DNA of 64,000 bases, from the NCBI GenBank assembly GCA_965222645.1, contig OZ244968.1, positions 1,302,001-1,366,000 of the forward strand. Direction: 5' to 3'. Positions 50,933 through 60,939 of this stretch are shown here, piece after piece (position 1 is the first letter of the stretch; each line of letters opens with the position of its first letter). The translations under genes and the position numbers were made by a program. The stretch is from JABDMH01 sp965222645. Lineage in GTDB: Bacteria > Bacteroidota > Bacteroidia > Chitinophagales > Saprospiraceae. Below the pieces are notes generated by a model. It saw nothing but the letters and a program-made list of their open reading frames with translations. It had not been told where the DNA came from and did not search any database.

Positions 50933-53182
50933 ATGCAAGAAAAAAACAATCCGGATTCCCCTTCCCACAACTCCAATGGTCATTCCAATGGTGAAAGCAA
51001 ATGTCCTTTCAGTGGTGGCATGATGAAAGCAGGCGCAGGAGGCGGAACGTCCAATCGGGACTGGTGGCCAAACCAGTTAAATTTAGGCATTCTCCGGCAG
51101 CACTCATCATTATCCAATCCGATGGAAGAGGATTTCGATTATGCAGAACAATTTAAGAGCCTGGACCTGACTGCGGTAAAGGAAGACCTGTACGAGTTGA
51201 TGACCAATTCCCAGGATTGGTGGCCAGCTGATTATGGTCACTACGGTCCACTATTTATAAGAATGGCGTGGCACAGCGCCGGTACTTATCGAATCGCAGA
51301 TGGACGGGGTGGTGCAGGCTCCGGATCCCAGCGATTCGCCCCACTTAACAGCTGGCCGGATAATGCCAACCTTGATAAGGCGCGATTGCTCCTATGGCCA
51401 GTAAAAAAGAAATACGGGAAAAAAATATCCTGGGCTGATCTCTTGATTCTAGCCGGAAATTGTGCACTGGAATCGATGGGATTTCAAACTCTGGGATTCG
51501 CCGGGGGCCGGGAGGATGTATGGGAGCCTGAGCAGGACATCTATTGGGGCTCTGAGCAAGAGTGGCTTGGTGACAAACGCTATAGCGGTGATCGAGAGTT
51601 GGAAAATCCCCTTGGAGCTGTGCAAATGGGTTTGATTTATGTAAATCCTGAGGGCCCAAACGGAAATCCGGATCCTGTAGCTGCCGCCAGGGACATCAGA
51701 GAAACTTTTGGCAGGATGGCGATGAACGATGAGGAAACGGTGGCTCTTATCGCAGGAGGCCATACTTTCGGAAAAACGCACGGTGCCGCTGATCCGGGTA
51801 AATATGTGGGTGCAGAGCCGGCAGCTGCTGGTATTGAGGAGCAAGGACTTGGCTGGAAAAACACCTTTGGCAGTGGAAATGCCGAAAGCACCATCACAAG
51901 TGGTCTTGAGGGAGCATGGACATCCACCCCGGCAAAGTGGAGTCATGACTTTTTTAAAAATCTATTTACCTACGATTGGGAGCTCACAAAAAGTCCGGCC
52001 GGAGCACATCAATGGCAACCCAAAAACGGCGCAGGAGCACAAAGTATTCCGGATGCACATGATCCAGAAAAAAGACATGCGCCTTTCATGCTCACCACAG
52101 ATCTTTCCCTAAAAATGGACCCTATCTACGAGCCCATTTCGAGACGATTCTACGAAAATCCAGACCAGTTTGCAGATGCCTTTGCACGTGCTTGGTTTAA
52201 GCTCACCCACCGGGACATGGGTCCTCGCTCTCGCTATTTGGGACCTGAAGTACCTTCGGAAGAAATGATATGGCAAGATCCCATTCCAGAAGCTACATAT
52301 AAAGTCATTGATGCCGGGGATATTGAGGTCCTAAAGGAGAAGATCAGCGCTTCAGCACTGACAACTTCCGAACTCGTGTCTACGGCCTGGGCTTCAGCAT
52401 CAACGTTTCGTGGGTCCGATAAGCGTGGTGGAGCAAATGGTGCACGTCTTCGCCTGGCACCACAAAAGGACTGGGAGGTCAACCATCCGCCACAACTAGC
52501 TTCAGTCCTGAATACGCTGGAAAGGATTCAAAGTGAATTTAATGAGGCGCAGACGACCGATAAGCAAGTATCTCTTGCCGATTTGATTGTTTTGGGCGGT
52601 TGTGTAGGTGTAGAACAGGCGGCCAGAAAATCGGGGCATGATATTACAGTCGATTTTGAACCTGGAAGGACCGACTCCACAGCCGGCCAAACCGACGTCG
52701 AATCATTCGCGGTGCTGGAACCCATTGCAGATGGCTTCCGAAATTATGCCCAGGCACGGGATCATGCATCGACAGAGGAAAGATTACTGGATCGAGCTCA
52801 GTTGTTGACACTCTCAGCACCGGAAATGACAGTCCTGCTCGGAGGAATGCGCGTACTAGACACCAACTATGATAAGTCAAAACACGGTGTCTTTACAGAT
52901 CGTCCCGGAGCTCTTACCAATGACTACTTTAGAAATCTTCTCGATTTGAGCACAACCTGGAAAGCGACCTCAGGTGCAGAAGAATTGTTTGAGGGTCGGG
53001 ACAGAAAAACGGGAGAACTTAAATGGACCGGCACCAGAGTAGATCTGATTTTCGGTTCGAACTCAGAGCTAAGAGCCATCGCCGAAGTATATGGAAGTGA
53101 CGATTCTGAAGAAAGGTTTATCACCGATTTTGTAGCTGCCTGGACCAAGGTCATGAATCTCGATCGATTTGATTTAAATTAA
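50933..53182 (+). CDS. katG: Catalase-peroxidase KatG
   Basis: 749 residues, full length. The distal heme pocket is Arg110, Trp113, His114 in FIRMAWHSAGTYR. The Tyr of the Met-Tyr-Trp adduct is in MGLIYVNPEGP (near 235). The proximal His is in LIAGGHTFGKTHG (near 280). The C-terminal duplicated peroxidase-like half follows (~430-749). No signal peptide. It destroys hydrogen peroxide in the cytoplasm, and is controlled by the divergent oxyR. Confidence 0.97.
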   Translation: MQEKNNPDSPSHNSNGHSNGESKCPFSGGMMKAGAGGGTSNRDWWPNQLNLGILRQHSSLSNPMEEDFDYAEQFKSLDLTAVKEDLYELMTNSQDWWPADYGHYGPLFIRMAWHSAGTYRIADGRGGAGSGSQRFAPLNSWPDNANLDKARLLLWPVKKKYGKKISWADLLILAGNCALESMGFQTLGFAGGREDVWEPEQDIYWGSEQEWLGDKRYSGDRELENPLGAVQMGLIYVNPEGPNGNPDPVAAARDIRETFGRMAMNDEETVALIAGGHTFGKTHGAADPGKYVGAEPAAAGIEEQGLGWKNTFGSGNAESTITSGLEGAWTSTPAKWSHDFFKNLFTYDWELTKSPAGAHQWQPKNGAGAQSIPDAHDPEKRHAPFMLTTDLSLKMDPIYEPISRRFYENPDQFADAFARAWFKLTHRDMGPRSRYLGPEVPSEEMIWQDPIPEATYKVIDAGDIEVLKEKISASALTTSELVSTAWASASTFRGSDKRGGANGARLRLAPQKDWEVNHPPQLASVLNTLERIQSEFNEAQTTDKQVSLADLIVLGGCVGVEQAARKSGHDITVDFEPGRTDSTAGQTDVESFAVLEPIADGFRNYAQARDHASTEERLLDRAQLLTLSAPEMTVLLGGMRVLDTNYDKSKHGVFTDRPGALTNDYFRNLLDLSTTWKATSGAEELFEGRDRKTGELKWTGTRVDLIFGSNSELRAIAEVYGSDDSEERFITDFVAAWTKVMNLDRFDLN

Positions 53183-53236
53183 CAAACTGTCTATCCAAAC
53201 GAGTCTGGTGATTGAAGTGAGTGGATGAAATGAAGG

Positions 53237-53269
53237 ATGAGTAGAGTCGTGGTGTGCGACTCTGCTCAT
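53237..53269 (+). terminator. Hairpin downstream of katG
   Basis: ATGAGTAGAGTCG (53237-53249) pairs with CGACTCTGCTCAT (53257-53269) around a 7-base loop, a 13-bp stem with a single G-T type mismatch. It begins 55 bases after the katG stop. Only a few T follow, so it may act as an RNA-stabilising stem as well as a terminator. Confidence 0.55.
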
Positions 53270-53392
53270 TGGATTTATATTGAGAATACATTGGAAGAAA
53301 TTCTCGCTTATCGATTTGAAAATTATCTACCATCGTAAATATTTATCAATAAATAAAAAGAATTGGAAAGCTGATATTGTTATTCTTCATTT

Positions 53393-53760
53393 TTAATGAC
53401 TCAGAACAAAGCAACTAAGTTTGGCAATTAAGCCTCGGTGACCCACAATTTTGATTACTTTCTTTTTTGTGACTAAATATCCTTTCCCACTTTTTGTCAC
53501 CCGCCTGACAGGCCACGCCGGCAGGGCAAAAAGTGGGTCATTCTTGAGCGATCCCGCCAAGGGCGGGGCGAGGTACGGTGTACCTCGAAGGGATAAGAAC
53601 CACGTATAGTGGGTGGGTGAGCTCCTGCATCCTCGGTGACCCACAATTTTGATTACTTTCTTTTTTGTGACCAAAGAAAGTTTCCCACTTTTTGTCAGCA
53701 AAAAGTGGGTCAAAAACTGCCTCCTGCATCCTCGGTGACCCATATCTTGGGTCTTTGCTA
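53393..53760. repeat. Dispersed repeat: CCTCGGTGACCCA blocks
   Basis: CCTCGGTGACCCACAATTTT plus GATTACTTTCTTTTTTGTGA occurs at ~53432 and ~53631, with a third start at ~53730. Between them are CCACTTTTTGTCA blocks and an imperfect palindrome (CCGCCTGACAGGCCACGCCGGCAGG). CTTTTCTTTTTTGTGACCAA returns near 54335. No real gene; the long minus-strand frame here merely translates the repeats. Confidence 0.6.
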
Positions 53761-53870
53761 GATTTTATAAGGCTTCTTTTTTCTTAGTGGTCAAGTCTAT
53801 TGCTTGTGATCATATTTGATTGGTTTTTAAAGTTGTCCATTCTTTCCGCTGGATAAAATCTAACGCTACG

Positions 53871-54060
53871 ACCCAAGTGTGGGGCCCCACCTACGGATGC
53901 GAAGTCGGAGTCAAAATAGTGCCGTGTGCATGCTCCTCATACCTGCAGGTAAGCTCGTGCTGGCTGAGTAAGCATGTGCTATTTGAATTTTTATCCACCC
54001 CATTCATTCTACCTGTAAAACCAAGTGTAGGGCCCATCTGCGGATGCGAAGTCGGGGTCA
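53871..54060. repeat. Direct repeat pair with GGATGCGAAGTCGG core
   Basis: 53871-53912 (CCAAGTGTGGGGCCCCACCT then ACGGATGCGAAGTCGGAGTCA) and 54019-54060 (CCAAGTGTAGGGCCCATCTG then CGGATGCGAAGTCGGGGTCA) are near copies 148 bases apart. GGGGCCCC is palindromic. 54061-54525 shows nothing further apart from another CTTTTTTGTGACC block. Confidence 0.5.
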
Positions 54061-54525
54061 CCAAAAATATTTTTCACGAATCTTTTTGACGGACTGTCCT
54101 AAAGATCCTCATCGGGTCTACATAAATGCTAAGCAAAATAATCTGTGGCTATCTAATGACATCCCGACGATCTACACTACGTTTCAATATTGGGATCTCG
54201 CTGTGCTTGATCTGTGGTGAAACCTTATTTATTGTGTCCGCTTGGATTCCACTCCTTGGTATCCGTCTGGCAGGCGATTTTTGAGGTACTTGCATCATGA
54301 CAAAGTAGTAAAAAGAATAATTTAGGTTTTGTCCTTTTCTTTTTTGTGACCAAAAAAGAACCAAAAAAGTCTTGCATTTTAGATATAAAACTAAAGGAGA
54401 AGCCTGGAAACGGTGGTCTTTAGTGAAAAATATCGTAGGTCTTAAGGTGAGCTATCCAAAAAGATCTTCTCCAAAGATCTAAATTTGGTCTTATTTTTTC
54501 CAAATGGTCTTTCCACGTAAATAAT

Positions 54526-56490
54526 TTAGCGCAAAACTGAAACTGTCCCTACTTTTTGTTCTACACTACCTTGTTCGTTTTCAAGCAGGATCCGGTAAAG
54601 ATAAACTCCAGGACTTACATAACCTGTACCTACTCTGCCATCCCATGCAACGTTCCGGCCAGCCCCAGTATAAATAAGCTCACCCCAACGATCATAAATC
54701 TGAGCTTCCAGTATTTCATGGGAATTTCCATATATCTCAAACCTATCATTAATCCCATCTCCATTGGGGGTAATGGCATTGGGGATGTAAATGGCTGCAT
54801 TGATATTCCCCATCTTAAGGTGTAAATAATGCCGTGAGTTGCAATTGCTCGATACTTCCGTTTTTATCTCATACACGCCCGCCTCATCATATTTCTTTCC
54901 AAGCCAGAAAAAGTTGCCGCCCTCTTCCAACTCTACTGTAATTGTATCTCCATCCTGAGGAATGGCGCTGACATTGTACATAATGACCTGCGGGCAATTA
55001 CGGCCTATTAATGTATCATAATAAACTCCGGACGTAGTAATTTGCCTTGCTCCGAGATACAGATCTTCATCGGGGCAAAGTATCGTGTCTACAACATTTT
55101 CGCTTTTGACAAAATCCAGGGTCATCGTGTCCTTATATTCGCAACCAAAGGAGTCTAAGAGGACCACACTATAAGTACCCTCCGTTTTAATGGTGCGATC
55201 ATAAGCGGTAGATCCATCTTGCCAAATAATAGACCCGCCTCCAAAATCACTCACTTCTACCCGGATCGAGTCTCCCTCGCAAAGTGATGTATCTCCTGGC
55301 AATCGAAAATCGGGTGCCACAGATTTAATAAGAGGTGTGGGAATTGATGAAGATCGTGACCTTCCCGGAAAGGGTACACTGCTGTCTTCAAAATCACACA
55401 ATACACCCGGTAAATCCGGCTTATTTATTGTGCTCAACGCATCATAGGAATAATCATTAGCTATATATATCCGATTGTCAGGACCCAGTGCCAAGTGAAC
55501 ATCCTTATGATAAGTTGGAAATTGAAGAACGCCTACTTCTGTCCAGGAAGCCATTATGCTGTCTCTTTGGTACGGTTTCATAGCGATCTGCTCAATGACG
55601 GCAACTTCCCTCCCTGTCATCACATTATTCTTCAATGATTTCAGATAAAATAACTGTCCAGAAGGGGAAAAGGCACCACTGTAGTAACGATTGTCAACAG
55701 CGAAGAAGTCCTCATCAACCAGGTCGATGAGACTTGATACCTGGCCCGTAAAAACATCAAATCTAAAAAATTGTAGTAGTCCTCTGCCGACAACAGCCAG
55801 TGTACTTCCATCAGGAGAAATCTTCATCTGGCCAAAATATTTGGAAAAATCCGGTCGGTGATCGTGAATTGCCCCAATCGAGGAAGTGACAGGATCTGAT
55901 AACTCGTCTTTAGATAAGCGATATGCTTGAAAATCTGCATTATCCCGTTCATGAATGATAATCCAAACTCCTCCGCACGGGTGTGGATAGCCCACCATCC
56001 GCTCCGTCTTACCCGAATCGATCAATTGTTTCTTGACTAAGGTGACATTACCTGAACCACCTTCCAAACCCATATCTATTATCGAATGATAAAAATTACC
56101 ATTTGTTATATTGCTGTTGACATCCCCGAATGCATCAATGGTGATAGCATGATAAATATCAGAAGATCTTTCAGACTGGATTATCAGGACCCCTTGTGAC
56201 GAGCTTTTATTACCACCTAAATCCACACCATTGGGCATTAATATGTGATTGCGATTCCATAAGGAATATCCGTCGGTGTAAAAAAGGAGTTCTCCATCAT
56301 CATCGCATACGACAGCACTCCACTCAGTGAAATTCTCAATGTGATGAACAACACTCGACACATCAGGTGGAAACGATCCATTAAATTCTACCTGGAGGTC
56401 ATGGCTGAAAAACCATTTGTTTTGCTGAGCATCAACGAGGCGAGAACAGAACGCAAATAATAATATGAAATTTAAAGTGGCTTTTGTCAT
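54526..56490 (-). CDS. Secreted CHU_C (T9SS type B sorting) protein, tandem copy 1
   Basis: 654 residues with a signal peptide (FILLFAFCSRLVDAQQ). Residues ~25-395 look like a beta-propeller-type surface protein (LQVEFNGSFPPD, GELLFYTDGYSLWN, KISPDGSTLAVVG, LALGPDNRIYIAND). A ~70-residue Ig-like segment (LCEGDSIRVEVSDFGGGSII) follows. The C-terminal gliding-motility domain is AIYIPNAITPNGDGINDRFE...YDRWGELIYTG...GVYLYRILLE. Exported by type IX secretion and held at the surface. Tandem with a paralogue 24 bases upstream. Function unknown, perhaps adhesion. Confidence 0.88.
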   Translation of the reverse strand: MTKATLNFILLFAFCSRLVDAQQNKWFFSHDLQVEFNGSFPPDVSSVVHHIENFTEWSAVVCDDDGELLFYTDGYSLWNRNHILMPNGVDLGGNKSSSQGVLIIQSERSSDIYHAITIDAFGDVNSNITNGNFYHSIIDMGLEGGSGNVTLVKKQLIDSGKTERMVGYPHPCGGVWIIIHERDNADFQAYRLSKDELSDPVTSSIGAIHDHRPDFSKYFGQMKISPDGSTLAVVGRGLLQFFRFDVFTGQVSSLIDLVDEDFFAVDNRYYSGAFSPSGQLFYLKSLKNNVMTGREVAVIEQIAMKPYQRDSIMASWTEVGVLQFPTYHKDVHLALGPDNRIYIANDYSYDALSTINKPDLPGVLCDFEDSSVPFPGRSRSSSIPTPLIKSVAPDFRLPGDTSLCEGDSIRVEVSDFGGGSIIWQDGSTAYDRTIKTEGTYSVVLLDSFGCEYKDTMTLDFVKSENVVDTILCPDEDLYLGARQITTSGVYYDTLIGRNCPQVIMYNVSAIPQDGDTITVELEEGGNFFWLGKKYDEAGVYEIKTEVSSNCNSRHYLHLKMGNINAAIYIPNAITPNGDGINDRFEIYGNSHEILEAQIYDRWGELIYTGAGRNVAWDGRVGTGYVSPGVYLYRILLENEQGSVEQKVGTVSVLR

Positions 56491-56514
56491 CGTGCGAAAA
56501 TAATGTGTAAATAA

Positions 56515-58572
56515 TTAGCGCAAAACTGAAACTGTTCCTATTTTTTGTTCTACAGCACCTTGTTCGTTTTCAAGCAGGATCCGGTAAAGATAAACTCCAG
56601 GACTTACATAACCTGTACCTACTCTGCCATCCCATGCAACGTTCCGGCCAGCCCCCGTATAAATAAGCTCACCCCATCGATCATAAATCTGAGCTTCCAG
56701 TATCTCATGGGAATTTCCATATATCTCAAACCTATCGTTAATCCCATCTCCATTGGGGGTAATGGCATTGGGGATGTAAATGGCTGCATTGATATTCCCC
56801 ATCTTAAGGTGTAAATAATGCCGTGAGTTGCAATTGCTCGATACTTCCGTTTTTATCTCATACACGCCCGCCTCATCATATTTCTTTCCAAGCCAGAAAA
56901 AGTTGCCGCCCTCTTCCAACTCTACTGTAATTGTATCTCCATCCTGAGGAATGGCGATGACATTATACATAATAACCTGCGGGCAATCATGACCCATTAA
57001 TGTATCATAATAAACTCCGGACGTAGTAATTTGCGTTGCTCCGAGATACAGATCTTCATCGGGGCAAAGTATCGTGTCTACAACATTTTCACTTTTGACA
57101 AAATCCAGGGTCATCGTGTCCTTATATTCGCAACCAAAGGAGTCTAAGAGGACCACACTATAAGTACCCTCCGTTTTAATGGTGCGATCATAAGCGGTAG
57201 ATCCATCTTGCCAAATAATAGACCCGCCTCCAAAATCACTCACTTCTACCCGGATCGAGTCTCCCTCGCAAAGTGAGGTATCTCCTGGCAATCGAAAATC
57301 GGGTGCCACAGATTTAATAAGGGGTGTGGGAATTGATGAAGATCGTGACCTTCCTGGAAAGGGCACACTGCTGTCTTCAAAATCACACAATACACCCGGT
57401 AAATCCGGCTTATTTATTGTGCTCAACGCATCATAGGAATAATCATTAGATATATATATCCGATTGTCGGGACCCAGCGCTAAGTGAACAACTTTATTGT
57501 AAGTTGGAAACTGAAGAACACCTACTTCAATCCAGGAAGCCATCATGCTGTCCTTCTGGTATGGTTTCACTGCAATTTGCTCAATGACGGCAACTTCCCT
57601 ACCCGTTGCTAAATTGTTCTTCAATGATTTCAGGTAAAAAAACGCTCCGGAAGGTGAAAAAGCACCACTGTAGTATCGATTGTCAACAGCGAAGAAGTCC
57701 TCGTCAACAAGGTCGATCAGGTTTGAAATCTGACCCGTAGATAGATCAAATCTGAAAAACTGGAGTAGGCCTCTACCTATCACAGCCAATACACTCCCGT
57801 CAGGAGAAATCTTCATCTGACCAAGATATTTGGAAAAAAGAGACTTGTGATTGTGTCTTGCTCCAATCGATGAGATCACCGGATCTGACAATTCGTCATG
57901 GAGTAACCTGTATGCCCGGAAATTGGTATTATCTCTTTCATGTACGATGATCCAAACCCCACCACAGGGATGGGGATAGCCTACCATCCGCTCCGTCATA
58001 CCGGTAGCAATCCATCTTTTTTTTATGGAGGTCACATCTCCAAGGCCACCATCGAGATTCATGTCGATAACCGAGTGATAGAAATTGCCTTCCGTAAGAC
58101 TGTCGAGAGTCTCTGTTTGTAACTTATCCAAGGCAAAAACATGATAGATTGTATTAGATTGCTCAGACTGGACAACAAACACCCCTTGGGATGCATGCTT
58201 ATGTCCTCCCAGATCCCCTCCATTTGGCATCAGTTCATGATTGCTGTTCCAGGCAGAAAAGCCGTCCGTGTAGAAAAGGAGATCTCCGTTATCATCACAA
58301 ATCACCGCGCTGCATTCGGTAAAATTTTCTATTTGATTTGGAACAACTGCGGTCAAAGGAGGAAAAGATCCATTGAACTCTACCTGGAGGTCATGGCTGA
58401 AATACCATATGTTTTGCTGAGCGGAAAGTGCAGATACGTTCAGGAGAACAATAATAATTGGGTATGCAAAATGGGAAAGACCGATGCAACGGCCCTTCCC
58501 ATTTCTTTCCCTATTTGATATTATGGATCGCAAGTTACTCTTCCTATTATATACTCTGACGCGACATAACAA
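56515..58572 (-). CDS. Secreted CHU_C (T9SS type B sorting) protein, tandem copy 2
   Basis: Same architecture as 54526-56490. The C-terminal ~300 residues are almost identical to copy 1 while the propeller half has many substitutions (for example MASWIEVGVLQFPTYNKVVH against MASWTEVGVLQFPTYHKDVH). The frame extends to ATG 58572, but the signal peptide (HFAYPIIIVLLNVSALSAQQ) begins ~40 residues later and the first part overlaps the dockerin gene; the true start is unclear and may be a non-ATG codon near 58540. Confidence 0.85.
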   Translation of the reverse strand: MLCRVRVYNRKSNLRSIISNRERNGKGRCIGLSHFAYPIIIVLLNVSALSAQQNIWYFSHDLQVEFNGSFPPLTAVVPNQIENFTECSAVICDDNGDLLFYTDGFSAWNSNHELMPNGGDLGGHKHASQGVFVVQSEQSNTIYHVFALDKLQTETLDSLTEGNFYHSVIDMNLDGGLGDVTSIKKRWIATGMTERMVGYPHPCGGVWIIVHERDNTNFRAYRLLHDELSDPVISSIGARHNHKSLFSKYLGQMKISPDGSVLAVIGRGLLQFFRFDLSTGQISNLIDLVDEDFFAVDNRYYSGAFSPSGAFFYLKSLKNNLATGREVAVIEQIAVKPYQKDSMMASWIEVGVLQFPTYNKVVHLALGPDNRIYISNDYSYDALSTINKPDLPGVLCDFEDSSVPFPGRSRSSSIPTPLIKSVAPDFRLPGDTSLCEGDSIRVEVSDFGGGSIIWQDGSTAYDRTIKTEGTYSVVLLDSFGCEYKDTMTLDFVKSENVVDTILCPDEDLYLGATQITTSGVYYDTLMGHDCPQVIMYNVIAIPQDGDTITVELEEGGNFFWLGKKYDEAGVYEIKTEVSSNCNSRHYLHLKMGNINAAIYIPNAITPNGDGINDRFEIYGNSHEILEAQIYDRWGELIYTGAGRNVAWDGRVGTGYVSPGVYLYRILLENEQGAVEQKIGTVSVLR

Positions 58573-59054
58573 TCACCATCTCTATTCAATATATCGAGCT
58601 CATTTCCGTCCTCACATAAATTGGTCATGCCTGCAAAATCATAAGCAGCATAGGGGTGGTTTCCCCCATCCCAAATGTTAATACTCCCTGAGCATCCGCC
58701 AGCACCAGGGTAACTACAAATGTAATTCAATGCCATGACTACGTCTTGCGTACTCAGGACACTATTGCCGCTCCAGTCACCCCATTGATCCCATAAGTAG
58801 CAATCTTCAACATCAGGGCAAGAAGATCTAGCATAATTTTTGGGTAAAGGATCGTGACCTGCTTCAACCAAGGCCTCATTAAGCTCCTCCCAGGTGGCGT
58901 GTTCTACGCGAATACTCTTATCTGGCACTTCTGTTTTCTTTAGTTCCAAATAAGTTTCATAGTCCATCATCTGGGCTTTGTAGTTGATCTCCTTTTCACC
59001 AGTTTTTACGGCATCTTCCTTATTACATGCCACCAAAACCGAAAAAAACAGCAA
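58521..59054 (-). CDS. Dockerin-like calcium-binding lipoprotein
   Basis: About 177 residues from a TTG at 59054; no ATG fits. The lipoprotein signal is LFFSVLVAC. The C-terminal half has two EF-hand-like loops of dockerin form, WGDWSGNSVLSTQDVVMALN and ILNRDGDCYVASEYIIG, separated by a Cys-containing segment (SYPGAGGCSGS). It directly precedes the two CHU_C proteins on the same strand and may be co-expressed. No cohesin was seen. Possibly a surface assembly module (inference). Confidence 0.65.
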   Translation of the reverse strand: MLFFSVLVACNKEDAVKTGEKEINYKAQMMDYETYLELKKTEVPDKSIRVEHATWEELNEALVEAGHDPLPKNYARSSCPDVEDCYLWDQWGDWSGNSVLSTQDVVMALNYICSYPGAGGCSGSINIWDGGNHPYAAYDFAGMTNLCEDGNELDILNRDGDCYVASEYIIGRVTCDP

Positions 59055-59098
59055 TAAAAGAAAAGTAGATTTTCTATACCTTAAAAGGGAAGAATTAA

Positions 59099-59118
59099 TG
59101 TGTGTGTGTGTGTGTGTG
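59099..59118. repeat. (TG)10 dinucleotide repeat
   Basis: Ten perfect TG units 45 bases upstream of the dockerin-like gene start. Such tracts slip during replication and can vary promoter spacing or initiation. No reading frame of the downstream gene crosses it, so any effect would be on transcription or on an upstream start. Confidence 0.75.
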
Positions 59119-59444
59119 CCTGTCTGCTAAAATTTTTCTAATTTTCATAATATGAAATTTTTACAATTAAAGAATTGTTTAAGGGTCCGTAAAAATCTCA
59201 CGTTGGAGTATGGTTCAGACTAAGCAATTGAGTTGACTACTATTGATTTTTTCTCCATAGGCATATAGTATATTTGTTTGCAATTTAGGTCATATTTACT
59301 AAGCATGCATGATTTTAACATATATAGTTTATTGTTATATATAACGAGCGCAATAATAATGAGCATCCTATGTCTTAAAAATCTGGATTCCACTCACGTC
59401 AAATCTTGACGGCTTCCTTTCCGAAATTCCCTATCTTCACCAAC
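59119..59444. other. AT-rich intergenic region, no gene seen
   Basis: About 325 bases between the (TG)10 tract and the DUF1501 gene, very AT-rich. Holds a weak ATATATA/TATATAT symmetry around 59320-59341 and presumably the promoters for both directions. Nothing else recognised. Confidence 0.4.
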
Positions 59445-60875
59445 ATGTCAAGAAAGTGCCATCGCATATCACGCCGCCAATTGCTCGGCCTCTGCCGCAG
59501 TGGTTTTGGGGGCGTTGCCCTCTTGGGTATGATGGGAGGTTTTAGAATGCAAAAACTCTTTGGGAATCCACAAGCGACCCATAGAACACCTGGACCGCAC
59601 TACATACCAAAAGCTAATAGTGTGATTTTTCTCTACATGGATGGCGGAATTTCTCAAGTCGACTCCTTTGATCCTAAATCCAGGCTGGAAGAAGAGAATG
59701 GCGAGGATCCCTATAAAAAAATGAAGAAGGTCGATGCGACACAATTTAATAATATCGGAAAAATATTAAAAAGTCCATGGAGCTTTTCACAGTACGGAGA
59801 AAGTGGAATGTGGGTCAGCGAATTATTTCCCCATATAGCAACATGTGTAGACGATATTGCACTGATCCGCTCAATGGTTTCTGATTTTCCGGAGCACACC
59901 AATGCTAATTATTTTTTACATACCGGTCATGGATTGCAAGGAAGACCCAGCATGGGTGCCTGGATGACCTATGGCCTGGGCAGCGAAAATGAAAATCTGC
60001 CCGGATATATCGTGTTGGACGGAGGTTTGATCCCACCCGGAGGCTTGGATAATTTTAAAAGTGGGTTTTTACCTGCGAGCTATGAGGCCTCCATCTTTAA
60101 AGCCAAAGATATTCCGATTGCCAACATCACTCCTTTGGAAAATGATCCTGCTTTACAAAAAAAGAAAATTGCATTGGCAAAACGATTTGACAAAACACTG
60201 CTGGGTCAATTAAAAAGTGCAGACGAGATTGAATCTGCCATAAAAAATTACGAACTCGCCTACCAAATGCAAGCTTCTGTACCAGAGCTCACCGACCTGA
60301 GTGGCGAAACCAAGTCGACGAAAAGACTTTATGGCTTTGAATCCCCGGATCCGCACACTCGCGGGTATGCTGCACAATGCCTTATGGCACGCCGGATGGT
60401 AGAACGAGGAGTGCGGTTTATCGAGCTCACTTGTCCCCGTGTAAAAGCGGACCGCTGGGACCAACACCAGAACCTAAAGGAAGGTCATGAGCTCAACGCC
60501 CATGCCGTGGATCAACCCATTGCCGGCCTGCTTAAAGATCTGAAGAGCCGGGGATTGCTTGAGACAACACTGATTGTCTTCGGAATGGAATTTGGCAGGA
60601 CTCCCTTTGCCCAGGGGACCAATGGAAGGGATCACAACCCATCAGCCTTTAGTATTTGGCTAGCGGGGGCAGGCGTCAAAGGAGGAACGGTTTTCGGCAC
60701 GACAGATGAATACGGCTACCGGGTGATCGAACATCCCACAACAATCCATGACCTGCATGCGACGATGCTGCATCTCCTCGGTGTTGATCATGAGCGACTT
60801 ACTTATCGATTCAGTGGTCGCGATATCCGGCTTACCGATGTCGGAGGCCGGGTTGTGGATGAGGTGCTGGTGTGA
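59445..60875 (+). CDS. DUF1501 (sulfatase-like fold) Tat-exported protein
   Basis: 476 residues from ATG 59445; an upstream ATG at 59406 lacks conserved residues. A twin-arginine signal (ISRRQLLGLCRSGFGGVALL) marks Tat export. The DUF1501 body has VIFLYMDGGISQVDSFDPK, HTNANYFLHTGHG, FGMEFGRTPFAQG and GRDHNP. This family normally sits beside a PSCyt1/DUF1549/DUF1553 gene; its partner at 46559-49447 is 10 kb upstream on the same strand. Function unproven, presumed role in polysaccharide processing. Confidence 0.9.
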   Translation: MSRKCHRISRRQLLGLCRSGFGGVALLGMMGGFRMQKLFGNPQATHRTPGPHYIPKANSVIFLYMDGGISQVDSFDPKSRLEEENGEDPYKKMKKVDATQFNNIGKILKSPWSFSQYGESGMWVSELFPHIATCVDDIALIRSMVSDFPEHTNANYFLHTGHGLQGRPSMGAWMTYGLGSENENLPGYIVLDGGLIPPGGLDNFKSGFLPASYEASIFKAKDIPIANITPLENDPALQKKKIALAKRFDKTLLGQLKSADEIESAIKNYELAYQMQASVPELTDLSGETKSTKRLYGFESPDPHTRGYAAQCLMARRMVERGVRFIELTCPRVKADRWDQHQNLKEGHELNAHAVDQPIAGLLKDLKSRGLLETTLIVFGMEFGRTPFAQGTNGRDHNPSAFSIWLAGAGVKGGTVFGTTDEYGYRVIEHPTTIHDLHATMLHLLGVDHERLTYRFSGRDIRLTDVGGRVVDEVLV

Positions 60876-60939
60876 CCGGACTCCTGAAGTATGCCGGAAA
60901 TCGAACCAAGTGATGAGCACTCAATCATAAATAATTCGT

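Noticed and set aside
53393..53743. 116-codon minus-strand reading frame with repeated KKVIKIVGHRG
   Set aside because: It only translates the dispersed CCTCGGTGACCCA repeats, the same phrase appearing twice.
54149..54364. 71-codon minus-strand frame downstream of the repeat pair
   Set aside because: Begins in the TTCTTTTTTGTGACC repeat and has no recognisable features.
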